A stretch of 39,593 nt of DNA from contig VBCA01000020.1 in assembly GCA_005881575.1 (NCBI GenBank), positions 1 through 39,593 of the forward strand. The letters run 5' to 3'. The position numbers and the translations under genes were made by a program. The notes under the pieces are model-generated. The model made no database searches. It saw only the letters and a list, made by a program, of their open reading frames with translations, and was not told the origin of the DNA. Every line of letters starts with the position of its first letter. Positions within the stretch are counted from its first letter, which is position 1. This document shows, one piece after another, positions 7,177 to 15,906 of the stretch. Source of the stretch: Betaproteobacteria bacterium (lineage in GTDB: Bacteria; Pseudomonadota; Gammaproteobacteria; Burkholderiales; SG8-39).

Positions 7177-7809
7177 ATGGATCTCGCCGCCTTGCGTCAG
7201 GAATACATGCGCGCCGGTCTGCACGAGAAGGATCTCCACGCGGATCCGCTCGCGCAGTTCGGCAACTGGTTCGACGAAGCCCTGCAGTCCGGTATCGCCT
7301 TGCCCAATGCGATGACGCTCGCGACCGCGACGAAAAAAGGGCGTCCTTCAGCGCGCGCCGTGCTGCTGAAGGGCTTCGACGCGCTCGGCTTCGTCTTCTA
7401 CACGCACTACCGCAGCCGCAAGGGCCGCGAGCTCGAGGAAAACCCGCAGGCGATGCTGCTTTTCTGCTGGACGGAGCTGGAGCGCCAAGTGGGCATCGAA
7501 GGCCGCGTTGCGCGAGTGTCTTCGGCGGAATCCGACGCGTATTTCGCAACCCGGCCCCTGGGAAGCCGGCTCTCGGCGACCGTATCGCCGCAAAGCGAAC
7601 CCGTGGCGAGCCGGGAGGCGCTCGAAACGCGGCTGGAAGAAGCCTCCAAGCGCTTTCGCGACTCGCCGCCCCGCCCGCCCCATTGGGGCGGGTACCGTCT
7701 CGCTCCGGAGCGATTCGAGTTCTGGCAGGGCCGCAAGGACCGCCTCCACGACCGTCTGTGCTACCTCAGGGCGGGAAGCGCCTGGAAAATCGAACGGCTG
7801 GCGCCCTGA
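7177..7809 (+). CDS. pdxH: Pyridoxamine/pyridoxine 5'-phosphate oxidase
   Basis: The product is 210 aa, the normal family length. It oxidises PNP/PMP to pyridoxal 5'-phosphate with FMN and O2. The N-terminal LRQEYMRAGLHEKDLHADPLAQF, the FMN-binding RAVLLKGFDALGFVFYTHY and SRKGRELEENP, and the C-terminal signature FEFWQGRKDRLHDR are all present. It is a cytoplasmic dimer. The stop (TGA 7807-7809) is in the same frame as the following transporter, whose reading frame is open from directly after that stop. Confidence 0.97.
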   Translation: MDLAALRQEYMRAGLHEKDLHADPLAQFGNWFDEALQSGIALPNAMTLATATKKGRPSARAVLLKGFDALGFVFYTHYRSRKGRELEENPQAMLLFCWTELERQVGIEGRVARVSSAESDAYFATRPLGSRLSATVSPQSEPVASREALETRLEEASKRFRDSPPRPPHWGGYRLAPERFEFWQGRKDRLHDRLCYLRAGSAWKIERLAP

Positions 7810-7869
7810 GCTGCTGCCGGCCGGCATGATCAATTCGTCGAGCCGCCTCTGGGCTTCGCGTACGCCGCG

Positions 7870-9162
7870 CTGAACCGCATCGTCCGGATCGACCGGGCCG
7901 AGGTCGCCGCGTCGCTGTGGTCGTTCGCCTGCTTCTTCTTCGTGTTGTGCGGTTACTACGTCCTGAGGCCGCTGCGCGACGAGATGGGGGTGCAGGGCGG
8001 GGTCGAGAACCTTCCGTGGCTCTTTTCGGCGACCTTCGCGGTCATGCTGGGAGCGGCGCCCCTTTTCGGTTGGGCGGCGGCGCGCCTGCCGCGTCGCCGC
8101 CTCGTTCCCTGGACCTATCTGTTCTTCGTCGCCAACGTGCTCGTCTTCTACGCCCTGTTCGCAGCCGGCGCGGCGCCGCCCGCGGTGGCGCGCGCTTTCT
8201 TCGTCTGGGTGAGCGTTTTCAATCTGTTCGTGGTGTCTCTCTTCTGGAGTCTCATGGTCGACTTGTTCCACCCGGAACAGGCGGCGCGTCTCTTCGGCTT
8301 CGTCTCGGCCGGAGGCAGCTGCGGCGCGCTCGCGGGTCCGACGCTCACCGCATTGCTCGCTGCGCCGCTCGGGACCGCAAACCTGCTGTTGGTGTCCTGC
8401 GGCTTCCTCGGCCTCGCCCTCGTCTGCATCTATGCGCTCATCCGCCGGGCGCATGTCCGCGCGCCCGCGGGCAGCGCCCGAGCTCCCGTCGAACCGGGCG
8501 ACTCCATCGGCGGCACGGCCTGGTCGGGCATCGCGGAGATTCCCCGCTCGCCCTACCTCCTCGGCATCGCGGCGTACGTCCTTCTCTACACCGTGCTCTT
8601 CGGCTTCGCCTACCTCGAGCTCGCGCGGATGGTGTCCGCGACCTACAACGACTCCGCACAGCGCACCGCGCTCTTCGCCCAGATGGACCTCGCGGTCAAC
8701 GTCATCACCCTGCTCGGCCAGCTTCTCGTCGTGGCGAAGCTCGTCGAAAAGCTCGGCGTCGGCGCCGCGCTTGCCCTGCTGCCTGCGCTCGGGCTCGCCG
8801 GATTCGTCGCCATCGGGCTCGCGCCGATGCTCGCCGTCCTGATCGCGTTCCAGATCCTGCGCCGCGCCGCCGACTATGCCATCGCGCGGCCGGCGCGCGA
8901 GATGCTATTCACCGTGCTCACGCCCGAAGCAAAGTACAAGTCGAAGAACTTCATCGATACGGTCGTGTTCCGCAGCGGCGACGCCGCGAGCGGCTGGGTC
9001 TACGCGGCGCTGAAAGGCCTGGGGCTCGGCCTCGCAGGCCTTGCCGCCGCGGCGATCCCCGGCGCGATCCTGTGGCTTCTCCTCGGCCTGTGGCTGGGAC
9101 GCCAGCACGCCCGGAGAATCTCGATTGAGAAGCGGCAAGCGCGGCCCAGTAGATTTATGTAA
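7870..9162 (+). CDS. ADP/ATP-carrier (TLC/Npt) family transporter; start codon uncertain
   Basis: The frame encodes about 430 aa with 11-12 hydrophobic helices. The family core is clear: VLCGYYVLRPLRDEMGVQGG near the N-terminus, SLFWSLMVDLFHPEQAARLFGF, and the C-terminal KSKNFIDTVVFRSGDAASGW. Homologues in intracellular bacteria exchange ATP/ADP; those in free-living proteobacteria are uncharacterised. The conserved text begins LNRIVRIDRAEVAASLWSFACFFF, but no ATG, GTG or TTG lies in frame between the pdxH stop and GTG 7942, which would cut off the first helix. I place the start at CTG 7870 (CTG 7849 is another option). A sequencing or real frameshift near ATG 7826, which is in another frame, is an alternative. 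Confidence 0.78.
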   Translation: MNRIVRIDRAEVAASLWSFACFFFVLCGYYVLRPLRDEMGVQGGVENLPWLFSATFAVMLGAAPLFGWAAARLPRRRLVPWTYLFFVANVLVFYALFAAGAAPPAVARAFFVWVSVFNLFVVSLFWSLMVDLFHPEQAARLFGFVSAGGSCGALAGPTLTALLAAPLGTANLLLVSCGFLGLALVCIYALIRRAHVRAPAGSARAPVEPGDSIGGTAWSGIAEIPRSPYLLGIAAYVLLYTVLFGFAYLELARMVSATYNDSAQRTALFAQMDLAVNVITLLGQLLVVAKLVEKLGVGAALALLPALGLAGFVAIGLAPMLAVLIAFQILRRAADYAIARPAREMLFTVLTPEAKYKSKNFIDTVVFRSGDAASGWVYAALKGLGLGLAGLAAAAIPGAILWLLLGLWLGRQHARRISIEKRQARPSRFM

Positions 9163-9173
9163 GCTTCATATCT

Positions 9174-9207
9174 ACGTCATCGCGACGTAACTCGCGTCAG
9201 CTAGCGT
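9174..9207 (+). promoter_or_regulatory. Candidate Pho box and -10 of glpQ
   Basis: Repeats ACGTCAT (9174-9180) and ACGTAAC (9185-9191), separated by 4 nt, resemble the PhoB direct repeat CTGTCAT-4-CTGTCAC. Exactly 10 nt later is TAGCGT (9202-9207). The transcription start would be near 9214, 28 nt before the ATG. The layout is identical to those at ppk and pstS. Confidence 0.55.
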
Positions 9208-9241
9208 GTTGTCGTTCTTAACTCACTTTCAGGAGAGGCCG

Positions 9242-10483
9242 ATGAAACTCCAATCCATCGCAAGCGGCCTGATAGCGGCCGCGATCTGCACAACGTTTGT
9301 CCCACCCGTCCATGCCGACCGAAATGCGGGTCCCGACCGCGACTTCCCGCGGCCGCTCGTGATCGGCCATCGCGGCGCGCACGGTTACCTGCCGGCGCAC
9401 ACGCTGGAGGGCTACGCCCTGGCGATCGAACTCGGCGCCGACTTCATCGAGCCAGACCTCGTGTCCACGAAGGACGGCCATCTCATCGCGCGCCACGAGC
9501 CGAACATGATCGCCACCACCGACGTGGCGAGCCGGCCCGAGTTCGCCTCGCGCCGGCGCACGGCGGTGATCGACGGCGCGGCGGACGAAGGTTTCTTCGC
9601 TTCCGACTTCACCCTCGCCGAGATCAAGCGGCTGCGCGCGGTGCAGGACTTCGGCGAGCGTCCGCAGCAGTTCAACGGCAAGTTCGAGATCCCGACGCTG
9701 GAGGAGATCATAGGGCTCGCGAAGCGCAAGTCCAAGGAGAAGGACCGGCCGATCGGAATCTACCCCGAGGTCAAGCATTCGACTTACCACAAGTCCATCG
9801 GCCTGCCGATCGAGAAGCGCCTGGTGGCCATTCTTGCGGCAGCCGGATGGAACCATAAGGATGCCCCCGTCATCATCCAGTCTTTCGAGCAATCGAACCT
9901 GAAGGAACTGCGCAAGCTGACGCCCCTGCGCCTGATCCAGCTCATCGACGCGAACGACGTCAATCCCGACGGCAGCCTCGATTTCACCGCGCCCTTCGAC
10001 CGGCCGTTCGACTGGACCGCCTCGGGCGATCCGCGCTTGCTCGCGCGCACCTTCGGCTTCCTGACCACGGACGAAGGCCTGCGCGAGGTCAAGACTTATG
10101 CCGACGGAATCGGCCCGTGGAAACGCTACATCGTCAGCACGGTCGCCGCGAATCTTCCCGGGCCCGGCGAAGCGAGCCTCAAACTTCTGCCGGCCGGCAA
10201 TCTGATAGCGCGCGCCCACGAGGTCGGCCTGTTCGTCCATACCTGGACCTTCCGTAACGAACAGCGGCGCCTGGTATCGGACTACACCGGCAACCCGGTG
10301 AACGAATATCTGCAGTTCTACCGGCTCGGCATCGACGGCCTGTTCTCGGACTTTACCGATACGGCGGTGGCCGCGCGCATCCTGTTCGAGCTGGAAAACA
10401 ACCCGGATGGCGGCCGCTGCCTCACCGGCGATCGCGACGGGCCGAAGCGGCACCAGCCCGAGTGCCCTGATCAGGGGGACTAG
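9242..10483 (+). CDS. glpQ: Periplasmic glycerophosphodiester phosphodiesterase
   Basis: The product is 413 aa. The ATG at 9242 has AGGAGAGG upstream and is followed by a Sec signal ([20 protein letters not shown], cleavage at VHA-DR). GDPD catalytic residues are all present: H43-R44 ([14 protein letters not shown]), metal ligands E70 and D72 ([12 protein letters not shown]), and H85 (ARHEP). It hydrolyses deacylated phospholipids to glycerol 3-phosphate plus an alcohol, a phosphate-scavenging reaction. The Pho box in front and phoR behind place it in the Pho regulon. Its TAG stop overlaps the phoR stop on the other strand. Confidence 0.95.
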   Translation: MKLQSIASGLIAAAICTTFVPPVHADRNAGPDRDFPRPLVIGHRGAHGYLPAHTLEGYALAIELGADFIEPDLVSTKDGHLIARHEPNMIATTDVASRPEFASRRRTAVIDGAADEGFFASDFTLAEIKRLRAVQDFGERPQQFNGKFEIPTLEEIIGLAKRKSKEKDRPIGIYPEVKHSTYHKSIGLPIEKRLVAILAAAGWNHKDAPVIIQSFEQSNLKELRKLTPLRLIQLIDANDVNPDGSLDFTAPFDRPFDWTASGDPRLLARTFGFLTTDEGLREVKTYADGIGPWKRYIVSTVAANLPGPGEASLKLLPAGNLIARAHEVGLFVHTWTFRNEQRRLVSDYTGNPVNEYLQFYRLGIDGLFSDFTDTAVAARILFELENNPDGGRCLTGDRDGPKRHQPECPDQGD

Positions 10484-11793
10484 AGGGTCTCCGTGCGCAC
10501 GCGCGCCGGCACCACGCGGCGCGCGGGAAACTTCGCGGTGAAGCGGCTACCCGTTCCCGGCGTGCTCTCGATCTCGAGGGTCGCCTGGTGCCGCGCCAGG
10601 GCATGCTTGACGATGGCGAGCCCCAGACCCGTGCCGCCCGTCTCGCGCGAGCGGCCGCGGTCCACCCGGTAAAAGCGCTCGGTGAGCCGCGGGATGTGCT
10701 CGGCTTCGATACCGACGCCCGTGTCCTCCACCGTGAACTCGGCGCCTTTCTGCGAGCCGCACCAGATCAGGCGCACCTCGCCCCCGGGCGGCGTGTAGCG
10801 CACGGCGTTGCTCGCGAGATTGCCGAAGGCGCTGGCGATCTCGGATTCGGTCCCGAGCAAGTCGAAGCCCGGCTCGGCGTCGAGAGTGATGCGCTGCCGG
10901 CCCGCCGAGAGCGCCTGTGCTTCGCCGTGGATGCGCGAGAGCAGCGACCCCACATCGACCTGCTCGTCGTGCGGCGGCTCGGGCGTTGATTCGAGCGTGG
11001 ACAGCGTGAGCAGGTCGTCGATGATGCGCTGCATGCGCCGGCTCTGCTCAGCCATGAGGTTCAGGTAGTCGCGCGAGCGCTCCGGATCGAGCTTGAGCTC
11101 GCGCACCGTCTCCAGGAACCCCACCAGCACGGTGAGCGGGGTGCGCAGCTCGTGCGAAACGTTGGCGACGAAGTCGCGGCGCATGGTCTCGAGGCGCGTG
11201 GCCTGCGTGATGTCGCGCGAAAGCAGCAGCAGCTGCGAGTCGACATAGGGAACGAACTGCACCGAAAGAACCAGGCCGTCCCGCGTCGTCTTCAGCTGCA
11301 GGGGCTTCGCGAACTCGCCGGCCGCGACGTACTTGACGAATTCCGGCTGGCGCACGAGGTTGGTGATCGGGTGGCCGACATCGGCTTCCGCGCCGATGCC
11401 GAAATGCGCTTCGCAGGAATCGTTGCACCAGACGATGCGGTATTCGTCGTCGAGGATCGCGACGCCGTAGGGAAGCGCCCGGCCGGCCTGGCGGGAGCGG
11501 GCGAGCGAGTGCGCGAGCTGGCGGCTGCGCGCGGTCTCGGCGCGCTGCCGGCGGTACAGCAGCGTGAATACTTCTTCCCACGCGCCGCTGCCTTCCGGAA
11601 CGGCCTCGGTGAGCGAGCGCGAGGCCCATCGGCGGAGCAGGTTGAGATGGCGAACATGGTGGAGGAGCAGGCCAACGAGCCCCAGCGAGAAGAACGACCA
11701 TCCCCAGATTGCCCCGAACGCGAGGCCCGTTCCAAACCCGAGAACTGCGAGGAGAAGAACGACGACTGCGGTTCGGATCAGGATACTGCTCAT
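10480..11793 (-). CDS. phoR: Phosphate-regulon sensor histidine kinase PhoR
   Basis: The product is 437 aa. Two N-terminal membrane helices with almost no periplasmic loop (residues ~8-45) are typical of PhoR, which senses Pst/PhoU rather than phosphate directly. A PAS domain follows (~100-195, [17 protein letters not shown]). HisKA has H214 in [10 protein letters not shown]. The ATPase domain has N ([13 protein letters not shown]), G1 ([10 protein letters not shown]) and G2 ([14 protein letters not shown]) boxes. It starts 6 nt after dgkA and so is cotranscribed with ppk-dgkA. The cognate phoB is 4 kb away in another operon, unlike the common phoB-phoR pair. The gene converges with glpQ, the stop codons overlapping by 4 bp. 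Confidence 0.96.
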   Translation of the reverse strand: MSSILIRTAVVVLLLAVLGFGTGLAFGAIWGWSFFSLGLVGLLLHHVRHLNLLRRWASRSLTEAVPEGSGAWEEVFTLLYRRQRAETARSRQLAHSLARSRQAGRALPYGVAILDDEYRIVWCNDSCEAHFGIGAEADVGHPITNLVRQPEFVKYVAAGEFAKPLQLKTTRDGLVLSVQFVPYVDSQLLLLSRDITQATRLETMRRDFVANVSHELRTPLTVLVGFLETVRELKLDPERSRDYLNLMAEQSRRMQRIIDDLLTLSTLESTPEPPHDEQVDVGSLLSRIHGEAQALSAGRQRITLDAEPGFDLLGTESEIASAFGNLASNAVRYTPPGGEVRLIWCGSQKGAEFTVEDTGVGIEAEHIPRLTERFYRVDRGRSRETGGTGLGLAIVKHALARHQATLEIESTPGTGSRFTAKFPARRVVPARVRTETL

Positions 11794-11799
11794 ATACGG

Positions 11800-12171
11800 C
11801 TATCCGACGAGGACCAAGAGCCACACTACTGTGACATTGATAAGGCTTAAGAATACCGCAGCGCTGCCGATGTCCTTCGCTCGCTTTGCAAGGAGGTGAT
11901 TTTCCAGCGAGATCCGGTCGACTGCGGCCTCCACCGCCGAATTGAGCAGTTCCACGATAAGCACCAGGAGCACGCTCGCGATCATCAAGGCTCTCTCGGT
12001 TCCGCCGACGGGGATGAGAAGGGCCGCCGGAATCAGCAGCGCGGCAAGCAGGCATTCCTGGCGGAACGCATCCTCGTGCCGAAACGCGGAGGCCAAGCCC
12101 TGGAGCGAATAGCGGAGCGCGTTCCACAGGCGCTGCATCCCGGTCTTGCCCTTGAAAGGACTTTCCTGCAT
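11800..12171 (-). CDS. dgkA: Diacylglycerol kinase (prokaryotic, DgkA)
   Basis: The product is 123 aa from the ATG at 12171, chosen because GGGAGG lies 8-9 nt upstream and it gives the family's usual 122-aa size; an upstream in-frame start would add 13 residues. Three membrane helices are visible, with the active-site signature ELLNSAVEAAVDR and upstream RHEDAFRQE. It phosphorylates diacylglycerol to phosphatidate in the inner membrane. It lies between ppk (22 nt) and phoR (6 nt), so it is probably Pho-controlled, fitting lipid recycling during phosphate limitation. Confidence 0.96.
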   Translation of the reverse strand: MQESPFKGKTGMQRLWNALRYSLQGLASAFRHEDAFRQECLLAALLIPAALLIPVGGTERALMIASVLLVLIVELLNSAVEAAVDRISLENHLLAKRAKDIGSAAVFLSLINVTVVWLLVLVG

Positions 12172-12193
12172 TGAGAATACCTCCCGAGACTGC

Positions 12194-14281
12194 TTACTTG
12201 TCGGCGGCAAGTAGGGCGAGCAGCTGCTCCTGCGCCGAGCGCGGTATCCGCCCGCGCGACTTCCTTCTCTGGTAGTTGCCGTCGGAGTCCATTTCCCAGG
12301 CCTGGCTGTTGTCGGACAAATAGGGCTTGAGGCCTTCCCGGATGACGCGCTCCTTGATCCTGCGGTCGAGGACCGGGAAGCACAACTCGATTCGTCCGAA
12401 GAAATTGCGCCCCATCCAGTCGGCGCTCGAGAGGTAGAGGTCGTCCTCCCCGCCGTTGAGGAAGTAGAAGATGCGCGAGTGCTCGAGAAACCGTCCTATG
12501 ACCGAGCGCACGCGTATGTTCTCCGACAGCCCCGGGATTCCGGGACGCAGCGAACATACGCCGCGCACGATCAGGTCGATTTTCACGCCGGCCTGCGAAG
12601 CCCGGTAGAGCGTCTCGATCACCTTGGGTTCGATCAGCGCGTTCATTTTCGCGATGATGTGCCCGGGCTTGCCGGCACGCGCGAGGTTGGCTTCCCGCTT
12701 GATCGCCGCAAGCACGCGCTCGTGCAGCGAGAACGGCGAAATCCAGAGATGGTGGAGCCGGCGCGCGCGCCCGAGCCCGGTGAGCTGCTTGAAAACCTCG
12801 TTCACGTCCTCGCAGATCTTCTCGTCCGCCGTCAGCAATCCGAAATCCGTGTAGAGCCTCGCCGTGCGCGGGTGATAGTTGCCCGTGGAAACATGCGCGT
12901 AGCGCCGCAGCCTGCCGTCTTCGCGGCGCACCACGAGGGACATCTTGGCGTGCGTCTTGTACCCGACTACGCCGTAGACCACGTGCGCGCCGACTTCCTC
13001 GAGCTTCGCAGCCCAGTTGAGGTTCGCTTCCTCGTCGAAGCGCGCGAGCAGCTCCACGACGACCGTGACTTCCTTTCCGCGCTGCGCGGCGTCGATCAGG
13101 TACTTCATCAGAACCGAGTCGGTACCGGTCCGATACACGGTCTGCTTGATCGCGACCACGCTGGGGTCGTCGACCGACTGCTCCAGGAAGTCGATCACGG
13201 GGTTGAACGATTGAAACGGATGGTGCAGCAGAACATCGCCTTTCCGGATGACACGAAACAGATCGGGACTCGCCTCCAGCTGCTTCGGTACGCCCGGGAC
13301 GAACGCGGCGAACTTGAGCGCGGGGTTGTCGACCAGATCGGGGACCTGCATCAAGCGCACAAGGTTCACGGGTCCGTCGACGCGGTACAGGTCGTCTGCG
13401 GCAAGCTGGAACTGCTCCAGGAGAAACTGCTCGAGCTCCGCGGGCATGTTGTCCGCGACTTCGAGCCGCACGGAATCTCCGAAATGGCGCTGCGAGAGCT
13501 CTCCGGCGAGCGCGGTGCGAAGGTTCTTGATCTCCTCCTCGTCCAGGAACAAGTCGCTGTTACGGGTGACCCGGAAAGGGTACGAGCCCCGCACGGTCAT
13601 GCCCTGAAAGAGCGCCTGCACGAAGGCCTGAAGGATCGATGTCAGCAACACGAAGACGTGGCCCTTGCCGGCGATGGTTTGCGGCAGCTGGATCACCCGC
13701 GGCAGCGCCCGCGGAGCCTGGACGATCGCCGTTCCGGAATTGCGCCCGAAAGCGTCGCGGCCCTCGAGTTGCACGGCGAAATTCAGGCTCTTGTTGAGCA
13801 CGCGCGGAAAGGGATGCGACGGATCGAGGCCGATCGGCGTGAGGAGCGGGATCATTTCCCTCAGGAAATAGTTGTGCAGCCAGGAGCGCTGTTCCCGAGT
13901 CCACTGCGGCTCGGCGAGGAAGCGCACGCCCTCCTCCGCGAGCTCCGGAAAAATTTCCTTGTTGAGCAGCCGATACTGCTCCGCGACCAGCGCATGGGCG
14001 CGCTCGCTGACCAGGGGGAAAACCTCCGCCGAAGGCGTCTCTCCGGGAATCGCTATCTCGTTGCCGAGGCTGATGCGCTCTTTCAGCTCGGCGACGCGGA
14101 TCTCGAAGAACTCGTCCAGGTTGCTCGAAAGGATGCACAGGAACCGCAGCCTCTCCAGCGCCGGAACCCGCCGGTCCTGGGCCTGGGCGAGCACGCGCTG
14201 GTTGAATGCCAGGACGGCGAGCTCGCGCGCGAGGAATTGGGGCTTGATCTTGCCCGCCGGAAACCGGGTTCTCTGGAGCAT
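12194..14281 (-). CDS. ppk: Polyphosphate kinase 1
   Basis: The product is 695 aa, the normal PPK1 length. The N-terminal domain carries FNQRVLAQAQD and FLCILSSNLDEFFEIRVAELKE. The catalytic domains carry the autophosphorylated-His motif GYKTHAKMSLVVRRE, YAHVSTGNYHPRTA and the second conserved His in IGRFLEHSRIFYF. It makes polyphosphate reversibly from ATP. The ATG at 14281 has no Shine-Dalgarno sequence; the -10 box ends 5 nt before it, suggesting a leaderless mRNA. It is divergent from ppx across 117 bp and first in the ppk-dgkA-phoR operon. Confidence 0.98.
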   Translation of the reverse strand: MLQRTRFPAGKIKPQFLARELAVLAFNQRVLAQAQDRRVPALERLRFLCILSSNLDEFFEIRVAELKERISLGNEIAIPGETPSAEVFPLVSERAHALVAEQYRLLNKEIFPELAEEGVRFLAEPQWTREQRSWLHNYFLREMIPLLTPIGLDPSHPFPRVLNKSLNFAVQLEGRDAFGRNSGTAIVQAPRALPRVIQLPQTIAGKGHVFVLLTSILQAFVQALFQGMTVRGSYPFRVTRNSDLFLDEEEIKNLRTALAGELSQRHFGDSVRLEVADNMPAELEQFLLEQFQLAADDLYRVDGPVNLVRLMQVPDLVDNPALKFAAFVPGVPKQLEASPDLFRVIRKGDVLLHHPFQSFNPVIDFLEQSVDDPSVVAIKQTVYRTGTDSVLMKYLIDAAQRGKEVTVVVELLARFDEEANLNWAAKLEEVGAHVVYGVVGYKTHAKMSLVVRREDGRLRRYAHVSTGNYHPRTARLYTDFGLLTADEKICEDVNEVFKQLTGLGRARRLHHLWISPFSLHERVLAAIKREANLARAGKPGHIIAKMNALIEPKVIETLYRASQAGVKIDLIVRGVCSLRPGIPGLSENIRVRSVIGRFLEHSRIFYFLNGGEDDLYLSSADWMGRNFFGRIELCFPVLDRRIKERVIREGLKPYLSDNSQAWEMDSDGNYQRRKSRGRIPRSAQEQLLALLAADK

Positions 14282-14286
14282 GGAGA

Positions 14287-14320
14287 AGTCTAGGGACCGT
14301 GTGTGGCAGAATTGTTACAA
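14287..14320 (-). promoter_or_regulatory. Candidate Pho box and -10 of ppk-dgkA-phoR
   Basis: Read on the minus strand: TTGTAAC-AATT-CTGCCAC (14320-14303), 10 nt, then TAGACT (14292-14287). The second repeat matches the PhoB consensus CTGTCAC at 6 of 7 positions and the linker is A/T-only. The predicted transcription start falls at the ppk ATG. This is the best of the three Pho boxes in the window. Confidence 0.62.
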
Positions 14321-14398
14321 CGCGGCGCACCGCAATAACGCGGCAGCGGCATTATGATACCGTCGCTTCACCTATCGGGCTGAACACGCGCAACGATC

Positions 14399-15898
14399 GT
14401 GAAACAGGACACTCTGGCCGCCCTCGACCTGGGATCCAACAGCTTCCACTTGCAGATCGGCAGAGTCGTCGACGACCAGGTCTACCTGCTCGACAGCCTG
14501 AGAGACCCGGTGCGCTTGGGTGCGGGCCTCACCCGGGACCGGCGCATCGACCAGGCGACGAAATCGCGGGCGCTGGAAGCGCTCGCGCGCTTCGGCGAGC
14601 GGCTGCGCGGCTTTCCGCGCTCGGCGGTGCGCGCGGTGGGCACGAGTGCGCTGCGCGTGGCGAAAAACGCCGAATCCTTCCTCTCCGAGGCGGAAGCGAC
14701 GCTCGGTTTTCCCATCGAAGTGATATTCGGACGCGAGGAGGCGCGCCTGATCTACCTCGGCGTCGCACACAGCCTCGCGCCTTCGCCCGAGCGGCGCCTG
14801 GTGATCGACATAGGCGGCGGCTCGACCGAGCTCATCATCGGCACGGGGCTCGAGCCCGAGCTCATGGAAAGCACTCCCATGGGCTGCGTCAGCTACAGCC
14901 TCAAGTTCTTTCCGGAGGGCCGCCTCGAGAAATCGTGCTTCAAGCGGGCGGAGCTTGCGGCCGCGAACGAGCTGCAACGCATCGTGGACTCCTACCGCCG
15001 CGCCGGCTGGAAACACGCGGTGGCGTCGTCGGGCACCGCCAAGTCGCTCGCGGCCATCCTGCGGGAATCCGATCTGTGCGAGCAGGGAATCTCGGCGGCA
15101 GCGCTCGACAAGCTCCGCGCTCTGTTCATCAAGGCGGGAGAAGTCGACAAGCTCAACCTCCCGGGACTGCGCGAGGACCGCGCGGCGATCATCTCCGGGG
15201 GCCTCGCCATCATGTCGGCCGCGCTCGCCGAATTCGGGATCGAGCATCTGGAGGTTTCCGACGGCGCTCTTCGCCAGGGCGTGCTCTATGATCTGCTCGG
15301 ACGCGTGCGGCACCGCGACATGCGCGAGGCGACTGTGCGCCAGTTCATGCGACGCTATCAGGTGGATACGGCGCAGGCCGAGCGCGTGGCGCGGCTCGCG
15401 CAGAACATCCATGCGAGCCTGAACGGGGAATCCTCCGAGGCCGACACGGCGATGTTGCGCTGGGCGGCGAGCCTGCACGAGATCGGCATCTCGATCGCTC
15501 ACGCCGGCTATCACAAGCACTCGGCCTACATCGTGGCACAGGCCGACATGCCCGGCTTCTCCCAGAAGGAGCAGGCGCGCCTGTCGCGGCTGGTGCTCGC
15601 GCACCGCGGCAAGCTCACCAAGATCGAAGACCTGCCCGAGCAAAGCGCCGACTGGGCGCTCATCTTCGCGCTCAGGCTCGCCGCTCTGTTCAATCTCAGC
15701 CGGCGCGATCTCGCGCTTCCCATTCCCGCGTGCAAGGCTTCGAAAAGCGCCTTCCAGCTGACGCTGCAGCGCGCCTGGCTCGAGGAGCATCCCATGACCG
15801 AGGGAGCGCTCGAAAACGAAACGGAGGAATGGCGAGCGCTCGGCGTCAAGCTCGAGCTGCGCAGCTCCGCCAAGGAAGAGCGTCCGGCCCTCGCCTGA
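14399..15898 (+). CDS. ppx: Exopolyphosphatase / Ppx-GppA phosphatase
   Basis: The product is 499 aa starting at GTG 14399. The ASKHA phosphate-binding motifs are present: DLGSNSFHLQIGR (P-loop 1), GTSALRVAKN, VIDIGGGSTELIIG (P-loop 2) and SSGTAKSLAA. The C-terminal third is an HD-like helical domain (WAASLHEIGISIAHAGYHKHSAYIV), as in full-length Ppx/GppA. It degrades polyphosphate, possibly pppGpp. Divergent from ppk, so synthesis and breakdown of polyphosphate share a 117-bp control region. TATGAT at 14353-14358 is a possible -10. It ends 8 nt from the convergent phoB. Confidence 0.96.
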   Translation: MKQDTLAALDLGSNSFHLQIGRVVDDQVYLLDSLRDPVRLGAGLTRDRRIDQATKSRALEALARFGERLRGFPRSAVRAVGTSALRVAKNAESFLSEAEATLGFPIEVIFGREEARLIYLGVAHSLAPSPERRLVIDIGGGSTELIIGTGLEPELMESTPMGCVSYSLKFFPEGRLEKSCFKRAELAAANELQRIVDSYRRAGWKHAVASSGTAKSLAAILRESDLCEQGISAAALDKLRALFIKAGEVDKLNLPGLREDRAAIISGGLAIMSAALAEFGIEHLEVSDGALRQGVLYDLLGRVRHRDMREATVRQFMRRYQVDTAQAERVARLAQNIHASLNGESSEADTAMLRWAASLHEIGISIAHAGYHKHSAYIVAQADMPGFSQKEQARLSRLVLAHRGKLTKIEDLPEQSADWALIFALRLAALFNLSRRDLALPIPACKASKSAFQLTLQRAWLEEHPMTEGALENETEEWRALGVKLELRSSAKEERPALA

Positions 15899-15906
15899 AG
15901 GCGGCG

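Noticed and set aside
12479-14293. 604-codon open frame antisense to ppk
   Set aside because: It is low-complexity, rich in Arg/Glu/His, has no domain, and is fully explained by GC-rich third positions of the ppk gene.
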